Shown here one piece after another: positions 22,068 to 32,937 of a stretch of 64,000 bases of DNA; position 1 is the first letter of the stretch; every line of letters starts with the position of its first letter. Under the pieces are notes generated by a model. The model was given only the letters and a program-made list of their open reading frames with translations. It was not told the origin of the DNA and did not search any database. A program made the translations under genes and the position numbers. The stretch is from the NCBI GenBank assembly GCA_003116995.1, contig BDSL01000072.1:62001-126000 (forward strand), read 5' to 3'. Source of the stretch: Yamagishiella unicocca. Its lineage: Eukaryota > Chlorophyta > Chlorophyceae > Chlamydomonadales > Volvocaceae.

Positions 22068-22510
22068 TGCGGCCAAGTGTAGTAGCCAGCTGGCGCGGCC
22101 AAGTGTAGTAGCCAGCTAGTGCGGCCAAGTGTAGTAGCCAGCTGGCGCGGCCAAGTGTAGTAGCCAGCTAGTGCGGCCAATTGTGGTAGCCAGCTAGTGC
22201 GGCCAATGGTGGTAGCCAGCTAGTGCGGCCAACTGTAGTAGCCAGCTGGCGCGGCCAACTGTAGTAGCCAGCTAGTGCGGCCAACTGTAGTAGCCAGCTA
22301 GTGCGGCCAAGTGTAGTAGCCAGCTGGCGCGGCCAACTGTAGTAGCCAGCTAGTGCGGCCAATTGTGGTAGCCAGCTAGTGCGGCCAACTGTAGTAGCCA
22401 GCTAGTGCGGCCAACTGTAGGAGCCAGCTAGTGCGGCCAACTGTAGTAGCCAGCTGGCGCGGCCAACTGTAATAAGCACAGCTGGGGCGGCCAGATGCAG
22501 TAGCCAGCCC
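22061..22510 (+). repeat. 26-bp minisatellite, about 17 units
   Basis: Tandem units of the form AGCTAGTGCGGCCAACTGTA with variants (GCTAGT or GCTGGC; AAGT or AACT). The array begins within the last codons of the DUF1214 gene, supplies its stop codon and fills the 3' UTR. Confidence 0.95.
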
Positions 22511-22647
22511 CATCCGGCAGCCAGCCGGATGGGGCGTCGGCGCTGGAAGGTTCGGTTAGATCGCCCAGGGGCTGGCGGTAGGGGGGAGGGGCAGTGGATG
22601 CCAGAGGTGGGCACCGGGGGCCGGGGCTTACGTGTCAAAGCTTGTGT

Positions 22648-22702
22648 GTGGTGGTGGTGGTGGTGGTGGTGGTGGTGGTGGTGGTGGTGGTGGTGGTGGT
22701 GG
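22648..22702 (+). repeat. (GTG)n microsatellite
   Basis: About 18 uninterrupted TGG/GTG trinucleotides in noncoding DNA. Confidence 0.97.
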
Positions 22703-23554
22703 ACTGGATGGGGTTGGCGGTCTGCTTGCGAGGTGCCGGCAGCAGAAGCGCACTGACGAGGGAGCGGGTTGGGTGGAATATGGGTTTTACGTAGGGTTTT
22801 GGAGCGCATGGCGCAGGCTCAGTACGGCGAGTTACGGCGGGTCGCGCATGGGCAGGGGCTCCAGGGGCGGGAGTAGCAGGCAGGCGCTTCAAGGCGCCGT
22901 ATCGGATGCACTGGTCTGGGCAGGGAGCCGAACGGGGCCAGTTGAGTGGTGGCGGGGGCTGCTTGGGTCTACTCACGGCTTACGGCTGCTGTGCCCTCTC
23001 GACCTGTAGAATGTAGGGTTTGGGACGTAGGCACCGGGGTACAGGGCTGACAGATGGAGAGATCGGCCGGTCGTGGCACGTGTTGTGCACGTGAAGCAGT
23101 CTATACACCATGGCCGATGGCGACTTTTAAGTTATGAGACTCTGAACTGGATTCAGGGGTGCCTGTAACACGGAAGACGTTTGCCCGCATCGTACCTCCG
23201 TATGCCCTTCGGCGCATTTTGTGGGTGTACGACATGGATGGGGAGGTTGACGCCGCCTAGGTAATCTTAATGCCACTACACCGCGTGGCGTCGGCCGACT
23301 GTGTATATTGGTTGGGGAGCTTGTACCATCTAATTTTTGCGAGAGCAGCGCCGTCAAAGTCCGGCATCCTAGGCAGTTACAGTCGCGTTTACAGTTGCAT
23401 CATCTCGCATTTCACATTTGACACAGCAGTATGTATTATTGAACGTGGAGGATTTCAGTGGGCGAATTCCGTTGCCGCTTGAGACATGAGAGTGCGTCCA
23501 AACAACGACTTTCCTATGCAGCATTGCTTTGGAGCTAGATAAGCCAGACTTGCA
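22703..23554. other. spacer before the phosphopantetheinyl transferase gene
   Basis: No convincing gene. It becomes less GC-rich from about 23270 onward, consistent with an upstream or promoter region, but no core promoter element was identified with confidence. Confidence 0.5.
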
Positions 23555-26500
23555 ATGTCAGTTATGCTTTTTCATCCTAAGGCTCCTTGTGCCGCAAGCG
23601 CAAGTCGTGCGGGCGTTACGTGCAGCAACACGTCAGCAGCACCGGCGCTGATGTGCAACAGCAGCTTCATGGTGTCCAGGGCTTCGGCAGCTCTGCGTGC
23701 TAGCCTCGCCTTGAACGCGCACCGTGCGTGCGCCACGTGCCGGCCATGCGCCGTTCCCTCATTGAACGTCAGTCGCGCCGCAAGTGCGTCCAGAACACTA
23801 GCCCCTCGGCGCCCTGTCTTATTGAATCAAGAAAGCAGCAGCACCGGCAGCCATGACGGCGTTGTCAGCGCGAACAAATGCATCGCGGGACGCAGCATGC
23901 AGCGGTCCCCCGGCTCGCGCTGGCTGGGCACGTGGGCACCGCAGCCGCCCTCCGGCGGCTGTAGCAACGCGACTGCGGGATGCCCCATGGGTCGCTCTCC
24001 TCTTTGCCGCCGGTCCCAATCGTCCGCTTCGGCTGGCTCGGCCACCACCGCCGCCGCCGCGTCGGCGGCAAAGACCATCTCCGCTTCCTCCGCACTGGCC
24101 CCCCCGCCAGTGGTGGATCCGACAGGATCCAAGGGACGGGACCTCGCGACACCAGCGGCGGACTGCCACTCGGCTGACGCCAGCAGCAGCAGCAGCAGCA
24201 GTGGCGGTAAGAACGGCACTAGCAGTAGCAGGGTTAGCGGTAGCGGCGGCGGCGTTGGCGGCTGGCGGAATCGGGGTCCCGCAGACTCCTCCTCCCCCTC
24301 GTCCTGGGAGCATCCGTCAGCAGCCCCGACCTCCACACCTCCACCCACCACCGCGCCTTCCCTCCTGAGGCTGACACAAAGCGACCACCTGCTCCACTAC
24401 CACCACCATCAACATGTACATCTACAACAACAACAACAGCACTCGGTGCTGCAGCTGCCACAGCAGCAGCAGCAGCAGCAGGCCCAGGAGCTGCTTATGC
24501 CGCACACCGCCGCCGCGGGCAGTGCGTGGCGGCAGGTTCAGCCGCTGCCCCCGGGTCGGGTGCAGGTGTGGTGGACGCCTCTGGAACAGGTGCGGAGACG
24601 GGGGCGGTGGCAGGGGGGCCAAGGGGGGCGTTGGCAGGGGGGGCGTTGGCAGGGGGGTCGAGGGGGCGGTGGCAGGGGGGTCGAGGGGGCGGTGGCAGGG
24701 GGGCCGAGGGGGGCGGTGGCAGGGGGGGCGGTGGCAGGGGGGCGAGGGGGGCGGTGGCAGGGGGCCGAGACGGGGGCATGAGAAGAAACACGTGGGTCGG
24801 CACTGACTCATTCGGTGCGGGAACGCGACGGAAAGGGGGACATAGCCACGTGTAGGCCTGGTGTGGCTAGGCGGCTGGGCTCAGGAGCCTTCTACGGCTG
24901 TGGTGGCCGAGGCCTGGGAACCTTCGGCTGCCCGCATTCGCTCTCATCGCTCCAGGGCGGACACATCCCACCCGATCCTTACCCGGGCACGGCCACGTGA
25001 GCGCCTCAGGAGGGCGGTTCCGGAGCCGTAATCGGCGCCGCGCCTCGCGCCCGAGATCTCACACCGCCGCAGCAACCGTTCGGTGATGCACCCCCTGGGG
25101 ACGCCAACCCGCCCCTCCCTCAACAAACGTGGTTGTCCGCTGTGCTGCCACTTGCTGCCACCCCGCCACGCCTCTGTCCCTCCCACCCCTGCCCGAGCCT
25201 TCCCCTCCCCTCCCCTCGCCGCCCATGCCCTCCCCCCTCATGCCCTCCCCCTCATGCCCTCCCCCCTCATGCCCTCCCCCCTCATGCCCTCCCCCCTCAT
25301 GCCCTTCCCCCTCATGCCCTCCTCCCCCATCCCCACAGGCGTCGACGTGCGACCCCAGCCGCGTCGCCCGCTACAGCGGCTGCCTGTCGACGGCTGAGGC
25401 GGCCGAGGTGGCTGGCAGCAAGTCGGAGGGCGTGGCCGCCAAGAGAGTAGCTGCCCGGGCGCTGGCGCGGAGTGTGCTGGCACGAGCTGTGTCCTCGGGG
25501 GCGGGGCCGGGGGCGGGAAGTGGCGGCAGTGGCGGCGGCGGAAGCTGGAGAGAGGCAGGCCCCCTGGAGCAGGTCCTGCCTCAGGTCAGTTGCAGCGGCT
25601 ACTTCCCCTGGAGCGTGCCTACACACACACACACATACACACATATACACACATGTACACATACACATACACATGCGAGTTTCCCCTCCACCTCCGCAGT
25701 GGTGGTTTCCTCTCCGCCTACCCCCCCTGTAATTCGTACTGAGCTCCGCTCGTCCCAGCCCCGTCAAGGTACACACGCGTGCTTCTCCGCCACCGTCCCC
25801 ACACTCCTCCCGGCTCCCTGACACTGCACCAGCAAGGGTTACAACCCCCCAATGCCCCCCTGATCCCACCCGCTCTTTCCCCATCCTCCTGCCCCCCCCC
25901 CCCATCTCAGGAGCTGGAGTTCAGACGCAACTCGCACGGCAAACCGCACTTGCTGGCTCGCCCCGGCTGGCCCTCTCTCTGCCACAACCTCACCCACACG
26001 CACGACCTGGCAGGTGAGCGGAACACGCGCGCTGCAGGACTCAAAACCCTAAAAGCCTAAACCCCTCGGCCCCGGCCCCCGGCCCTGTCCCGGAGCAGCG
26101 AATCCCCCGCCACTCACCACTCTCACACCCCCACCCCTTGCCGCCTCCTGCTGCCCGTTCCGTATATCCCACCGCCGCCAGGTGTGGCGCTGTTCAACAC
26201 GCCGTCGTCGTCCCCATTGGCTTTGGGGATGCGCGTGTCGTACAGTGTGGGCCTGGATGTGGAGCGGCTGGACCGGTCGCCGCGCAACCCGCTGGCGCTG
26301 GCCCGGCGGCGGCTGGCGGCGGCGGAGGTCCGAGATCTGGAAGGTGGGGCCCGGGGGGGAGAGGGGCGCGTGTGTATTGAATGGGGGTTGTAGCGGCCGC
26401 GGGTTGTAGCAGCCGTAGTCGTATGGCGGTGGCGATGGAGGTTGGGCGGGCAATGGCGGCTGGGCTCTGGTGGGATGGAGAGAGGGGACGGGCAGGGCTC

Positions 26501-28230
26501 CAGGCGGGCGCTGCTGGAGGTGTGCGGCTGCGGCTGCACGTTGGACCCGTTGGGGTTGCGGAGTGGGTGGTGGGCGGCTGAGTGGACAGGGGTGAGCCGT
26601 CCGTTGTTGGCGGCTGGGTGCCTGGCGGACAGCCCGAGACGCGTTGCTGCGGCTGCAGGGCGGCCGCTCAAGGGCCACACGAGCCACCCAAGCGCCCCAA
26701 CCCCTAGCGCGACTCCCAACACCCCCCCGCCCCTGCCCCTCGCTGCTACACTCCCCATGTCGAGGAACCGTTTCTTGTCTGCAACTCCCCTCCCTGCCCC
26801 GCAGCGCTCTCGGGCGAGGATCGGGCCCGGCACTTCATGTGGCTGTGGACGCTCAAGGTGGGGCAGGGGGCTTCTTAGGGTTTTGAGTCAAAACCCTAAG
26901 AAGTTTTGAGTCGAAACTTTTGACGCCCTCGTGGCGGCGCTCCGCTTTGTTGCCATGCTGTAAAGCAACGGAATAGCCTTGGCAGCTTGGGCGCACTGCG
27001 TTGCTGCCGCGTGAGTCGCCACACCGCCACCCGGGGTTCGCGTCCTAGGGTTTTGTTTCTTCCGCCGTACGACGTGTTTGTGTTCCACGCTTCCACCATG
27101 CCACGTGCTTCCGCCCGGCCTCCCCCTCCCCGGCCAACTGTCCTGTCCTTTTCTCGTCAACGGTTCTCCTGCCCCTCCCCGGCCCCCGCCGCCCCTCCGC
27201 TCCCCCGCGCTACCCGACCAGGAGGCTTACGTCAAGGCTCGGGGCACTGGCATCAACGCGCCGCCTGGCCTCAAGGGGTTTGCGATAGGTGGGTCGCGGC
27301 CCTCCCTCCCTCCCCCCGCGTGCTCAGACCTCTGACGGGCTTTCCTCACAACCCCCCGCCCTCTGGCGTCGGAGGCAGGGTCCTGGACCCACGCATGGGT
27401 ATCGACACGGTTGCGGTGGCGGGTGGTGGCGCGCGCTTGCGGCTCTTGCATGACCCGGCATGTAATCCTCCTGGGGAAGAGCTGGGGAGCTCAGCCCCAC
27501 AGCCCTTCCCAATACACGTCGCTCTAGCTCCCCCATAGCCCTCTGCTGCCACCGGTGTGATGTGGTGTGGTGTGGTGTTGCTTCACGCGGCTCGCCGAGT
27601 CAAGTACCGAGGCCGTCGCTCCCGCGGCGGCGTCCGGTCTTGGCTTCTGTGACCGTCCTGCATCGTCGTGCTGTTCCGTACACACCGTACGCCGTAAACC
27701 GTACACCCCGCTGCGCAGGTTTCGAGGACACGTCCAACTCCCGCTTGGAGGAGCTGGTTGCCTCATGCGGCGACGCCTGCCGGGTCGCGCCCTCGGTCAA
27801 GACCATCACCCTGAACCACACCGCAGGCACTGCCGCCGCCGCCGCCGCCGCCGCCGCTGGCGGCGGCGGACCGAAGGCCGCCGCGGCCTCAGGGCTCCAG
27901 GAGGGGGACAAGCCCTCCGATCCGGGGCTCTGCTCCTTTGATCCTGCGAGCACGCACTTCAGCTTCCTGCTGTTCCAGCCGACGCCAAACCACGTGGGCG
28001 CCCTCTGCCTGGCGGCGCACGTGGAGCCAGTGGCCGGGTCAGGACGCTTGGCGGCGGTTGGGGACGTGGCGGGTCGGGGGGGGCAAGGTGTCGATTGCGG
28101 CGGCAGGGAGCACCAGGCGCCGTGGGGGCTGGGGTGCCTTGCGCCGTCGGTTGAGCACTGGTGGTGCGTGCCGTTGGAGGTTGAAGGACGGTTGGGGATG
28201 AGGGAGGTGACGCTGCTGGGGGCGTCCTGA
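23555..28230 (+). CDS. 4'-phosphopantetheinyl transferase (Sfp type) with long N-terminal extension
   Basis: Seven exons: 23555-24589, 25339-25584, 25911-26013, 26182-26343, 26805-26857, 27222-27288, 27719-28230; phases agree and give 725 residues. The enzyme moves 4'-phosphopantetheine from CoA to a Ser of carrier proteins (fatty-acid and polyketide synthases). Seen in order: the family start VQVWWTPLEQ (about 336-345), the basic segment RVAARALARSVLARA, HGKPHL, HNLTHTHDLAG, Mg2+-binding Asp/Glu in GLDVERLDR, and the signature WTLKEAYVKARGTGIN. The C-terminal part has an Ala/Gly insertion. The first 330 residues are Ser/Ala/Gln-rich, beginning with a transit-peptide-like stretch, and contain polyQ; typical Sfp proteins lack this. 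An in-frame TAA 15 nt upstream supports the ATG. TGTAA at 28322-28326 is a likely poly(A) signal. Confidence 0.87.
24595..24778 (+). repeat. G-rich minisatellite in intron 1
   Basis: Imperfect units of GGCGGTGGCAGGGGGG with variable spacing. Strongly G-skewed, with many G5-G7 runs that could form quadruplexes in the nontemplate strand or pre-mRNA. Confidence 0.9.
25225..25325 (+). repeat. 15-bp C-rich minisatellite
   Basis: Units of ATGCCCTCCCCCCTC repeated about six times in intron 1, just before the acceptor at 25338. They form an expanded pyrimidine tract. Confidence 0.92.
25620..25675 (+). repeat. CA/TACA microsatellite in intron 2
   Basis: Alternating ACAC with interspersed ATACAC units. 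Confidence 0.95.
26871..26903. repeat. 33-bp hairpin-forming palindrome in intron 5
   Basis: CTTCTTAGGGTTTTGA at 26871-26886 is exactly inverted at 26888-26903 around a single G. The arms contain TTAGGGTTTT, close to the algal telomere repeat TTTTAGGG. It starts 13 nt after the 5' splice site. Confidence 0.93.
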
Positions 28231-31200
28231 GCGCGAAACGCTGGCGTCGCGCTGCCGTATGACCTTTTGTGCATTGATGCTAGCTGCCGTTCATCGGCAC
28301 GTTGGCCAATATGTTTTTTTGTGTAAATACTATGTCAGAAGTAGTAGTATCATGGCACAAAATTGCACGTGCAAATTGGGTGGCGCGGGGCTGGAAGACG
28401 CCTCGCAAGTTACTAGGGTCTGCTAGTGTAGGTCTGAGACAGTCTCGGGTAGGATGGAGGGAGTCGTGAAGTGGGCATCCGGAGTGGGCATCAGGAAGTG
28501 AATGTTCGTGTGACGGGGGATGAGGCCGCGAGATCCCACGCTTGCTTACAGAAGTGATTTAAATATCTTCTGGATCGCGGACGCACCGGCATAAAACCCC
28601 AATCAAATGCTTTGTACGAACATGGCACCTTCGCACTGTAAATGAATCGACTGCTAAGTGGAGGCTCAAAAGATACTAAAAATGTCGCGGCTCCTGCTCC
28701 AGCGAGCATCGCGACCGACACGAATTGCGGACGCGGAGGGAGGTCATGCCAGCACACGAAAAGCCGGTTCGCACGGCGTGTGCTGCGGCCATCCAGCGAG
28801 GGTGCGTCGCCTAAAAAAACGGGGAGGGGGGTTTGCAATCTTCGGTGCATCCGTTGCACTGGACGAATACCTTCGCCACACAGGACACCAGATGCTTCAC
28901 ATACTCGTCCACGCCGGATGAAGAATGCAACGAGACGTAGCGCCCACACCAGCGGCCAGGCGGGCCCCGGCGGGTGACCTATCCCAGGCCGCCCAGGCCA
29001 ACGAGCGGCATACCGGGGGCACCCGCCCAGGCTGCATGCGCGCTGTTGACCCGTGGTTGGAATTCCTCGAGGGCCGTCTGTCAGGCTCCGTCTGGCCACA
29101 GTAGCAACAGCCTGACTCCTCTCCCCCTCCCCTATTATACCCGCCCATGCCGGGATGTCGCCCAACGAATTCAAAGGGCCGGCAAATCGGCGAGAATCAC
29201 ATTACCCAGCTCGACCACAGGAGCAGAGGTTAAAAACTACGGAATGACAGAAAACCAAACCAGTGCCTTGGAAGATCAGCGTCGTCGTCATCAGCGTGAA
29301 CGGCGTCGTCCTCATCAGCGTCAACGACGTCATCACCCTCATCCATCATCATGGTTGTGCAAACACAAACAAACTCCGCGCCCAAGCACGGGCGAACAAC
29401 GGCGCAAACCTACGCTCCTGGGCGGTCCCGCTCCTGCAGCCCCCCAATGCCGGGGCCAGGACGGGACCGCCCGCGGAGGTCCGGCCGGAAAAAACAGAAC
29501 GGCCGAACGGAGCAGCACAGAAACGCCACCGTCGCCGCCACCAAGCGCCGCCCCCCACGGCTAAAACACGTACACGGGGAGACATCCAGCGCATGCGATG
29601 TGAAGCATGCCGATAGTCCACAGGAACACCACGTCAAAAAACAAGCAACGCCCATAGGGCTCGTGTGCCGTACACACCCGCCCGGGGCATGAAGGCGATG
29701 CCGCCGGGTGGGGGGGGGAGAAGACGACACGCCGCCAGCTGGCCGCCGCGCCGGACCACTCAGCACATACACACACACGCGGAGGTGCCCGCGCCTCCAA
29801 TCACAGGCGCATGGACGACGCCTCCGCGTGCTGCAGGCCGCGGCCGACGCTAAGCGGCGACAGCAATGAAGGCTTACTCAAAGACGCCAGAAGAGAATCA
29901 CTAAGGAGCGGGGGGGGGCGGGGGCGCGCGTGGGAATTCCATGGCGGCGCCGCCCTCTCTCTCGCGCGCGCACATGTAACCCAACCCGCGAAACCATAAC
30001 AACTTGGGGAATATCAGACCAGACCACCAAACCACAAACCTCACCACAAAGACGAAAGGCAACGCCGTAGTAGTTATGTTGTACGGCGCGGGGGAGTCAT
30101 TCTTCGGTGCCGGGGGCGATGAAGACGGCGCACAGCAACGAGCCGCTCTCTCCCTCCACAGCTGTCCCGAGCCTACCGGAAGAAGAGGTCTGCCAGCACA
30201 GATGGCGACCCTGGCTGACGGCCCAGCCGGGTCGCTGCGTGCAGCAACCAACAGGCAGGCCGCGCCCAAACCCCTGCAGGCTTTTGCCTTTTACGTCCAA
30301 GTGTATGGCTCTGCATGCAAGCAACAAAACGCGGGTAACGTCAAGCGCCGGGCGGTGAACCTCGGGCTTCCAAACAATCCGTACCAACACCTTCCTTCTG
30401 TACACCACGACCGACTAACCGACTCACTGACCGACTAACCGACTCACTGACCGACCGGCAACGCGGCACACCGCACCGCGACGTAATGCCACCCGGTGCT
30501 GCAGCGCGCGTACGACAAAGCAGCGACTGCTCCGAAAACACAAACCTTATCAAAGACCATCACCATAAAAGGGCAAACAAACAATAGGAGAAGGTAAATT
30601 AGTTCCCCAAAGTGCAGACATACAACGAGGCCCCAACGCAAGGGGCCGCTGCGATTCGACGGGTCGTGGCCCCACCCCACTGCACCGCATCGCGGGGGCC
30701 GCCCTCCGTCACCTGCTCCGCAAGTCCCCGCCCGGGCAACGCAATGGTGCCACCGCCGCCGCGGCCAGACGCCTCCCCGCCGCAATCTAAGGGCCGAATC
30801 CAGTGTCCGAACCCTGGCTGTCGCAATATGAAGCGCAGGGCAGCTACGATGACCGACCTCCCAGCCCAGCCCTCTCGGGTCGTCACACAGTGCCCCACAC
30901 GGCGCTGCTCCACGAGCCCCGCACCGCCCGGCCCGGTCCGGCCGCCAAAGTAACCCAAACCCAGAAGTCCAGAGAGGGACAAAATCAAACAACCGGCCTC
31001 TGGGACTAGAGGCCACCTCACCACGAGCCGTGCAGCAGCAATATGCGCGCCCGTCAAACCCCCCGTTGCCACGCCATACACAGTGCTGCCGCGAGAGCCC
31101 TCCGGGGGTCCGGTACCTCCTGGGCGTCACGCGATCACAAACCCGTACGGCAGGGCGCGTGTCCACACCCAAACAGTGATGCTCTCCCTCACCTTCCCCC

Positions 31201-31358
31201 CCCTTCGAATTAAACGGAGACACGCTCCCTCGAAGCGGGGAGGTCCTGACACCACACAGTTCTCAGCAGTTCGAACGGCAGCGATCACTGCAGCAGCAGC
31301 TGCCGCACGGCAGGGCTGCGCCCCGCTGCATCACAGTCGGAGTCAGTCGCGGAGCTTC
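28231..31358. other. convergent intergenic region, mostly UTR-like
   Basis: This region lies between the ends of two genes that face each other. I found no exon pattern with consistent splice sites. TGTAA at 28322-28326 can end the left gene. TTACA near 28546 (TGTAA on the minus strand) could end a long 3' UTR of the right gene. Two 20-bp units of CCGACTAACCGACTCACTGA lie in tandem near 30410-30450. The long open frames here have no recognisable domain and are probably by-products of high GC. Confidence 0.5.
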
Positions 31359-32902
31359 TTACGACGGCGCAAAGTGCTGCGGCGGCCGCTTCCCGGTGGC
31401 GCCGCTGCCCTGCCCCAGCGGCAGGGACCACGTCTCCCGCCGAGCCCGCTCCCGAGCCCGCTGCTCCGCCGCCGCGGCGGCCACCCGCTCGTCCATGTAG
31501 AGCGGCGGGCTGCCGGTGTCGTTCTCGACGTAGACCTGCTCCTCGATCTCGTCCACTGGCATCATGGCGCTGCTGCCGGGGGCGGGGCCGTTGCCGCCTG
31601 TGGCCCGCTGCAGGGCGACCAACTGGCGGCGGAGGCACTTCTTGGGGGCGCTCTCGGTACCGCACTTGCCTGGTGAAGGAAGAGGAGGAGGAGGAGGAGG
31701 AGGAGGAGGAGGAGGAGGAGGAGGAGGAGGAGGAGGAGGAGAGGCGTGAGGGCAAGAGAAAGGGGCGGAGGCAGGAGCGGGTGAGGGCGGTGATCGGGAA
31801 AGGGAGTGCACAGGAGAGCAGCGAGTGTGCAGCAAGCTGCCCGGACATGTCGCGCTGCGCCCGGGTATGGTAGGGAGTCGTGCGCGAGCCCTAATCGGAG
31901 GGCGACCCATGGAGGAGAATAAACCGGACGGGTCGCTGCGACCCGTGGGCCTGACGCGGCCCCCCCTCCCGAGTGCAAAGTGTCCCACCCCGAGCAGTGG
32001 GGCTGCGGCGCCTACCCTTGCGCTGGATGACGCAGACGGCGCAGCGGCCGGAGTGGCCCGCGCGACCCGTGGTTCCACCCAACAGTTCTGCCTCCACCTC
32101 TCTGGACCTGAAGGGGGGAGAGAGAGGTACATTGGGTCAGGAGGAGCTGTGCGGGCGGCTACTATTGCTACTACTGCCGTGTCTCGTCGGATGCTGTGCA
32201 GGTGCAGTTGGGGGGCATCCGGCACGACAAGCGAAAGGCACAAGACACGGCGCTTCCAAGGAAAGTTCGTACAGCAAGTTCATACAGCAAGGTCGTACAG
32301 CAAGGCGGCAACCCAGCCAGCTTCCCAGCACCAATTACACCTCTTGCCACCCCGCAGTTCCCTGGTCGCAATCATTGGCGCCAACGACGGGACTGCAAGC
32401 AACTCCCCTCCCTCCCCCCCCTCCCTCCCTGCCCGCCCAGCCACCGACCGACCCGCCAGCATAGCCGCCCATCGCGCACCCGTTCTGCGCAATCTTGGAC
32501 AGCGTCAGGTCGGCAGAGGGGTCGCCGCTGCTTGGCACGTAGGGATTGTGCAGCAGCGGCCGCGACGGCAGCAGGCTCTCAATGTTGCGAGCCGCGCGCG
32601 GCAGCACGTGCATCATGCCCGCCTGCAGCTGCGCCACCAGCTGCGTCGGCGACTCGTCGCCGCCGCCGCTGCCGCTGCGTCCAGGCATGGCGACGCCTCC
32701 AGCCCGGCCAAAGCCGGTGCCTGTACTAGCACTGGCGGTGCTGCCGCTGTTGCCAGGGACGGCCTGCAGGTGCTGGTGGTGGTGGTGCTGGTGGTGGTGC
32801 TGGTGGTGCTGCTGTTGGCGCGGCTTTCCATCGCGGCCGGACATGCCGCGCGCGGGGTGGTTGGCGAAGGGACTCCCCACGGAGCCCTCACCGCCGGCTG
32901 CC

Positions 32903-32937
<35 letters not shown>

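Noticed and set aside
23819..24351. Minus-strand frames opposite the first exon of the phosphopantetheinyl transferase
   Set aside because: The plus-strand frame joins by correct splicing to the catalytic domain; the antisense frames have no domain.
28491..29174. Minus-strand frame of 227 codons
   Set aside because: No domain, no splice partners, lies in a convergent spacer; may be part of a 3' UTR.
30444..31223. Minus-strand frame of 259 codons downstream of the SAND/PHD gene
   Set aside because: Directly behind the stop codon of that gene on the same strand, without domain; most likely 3' UTR.
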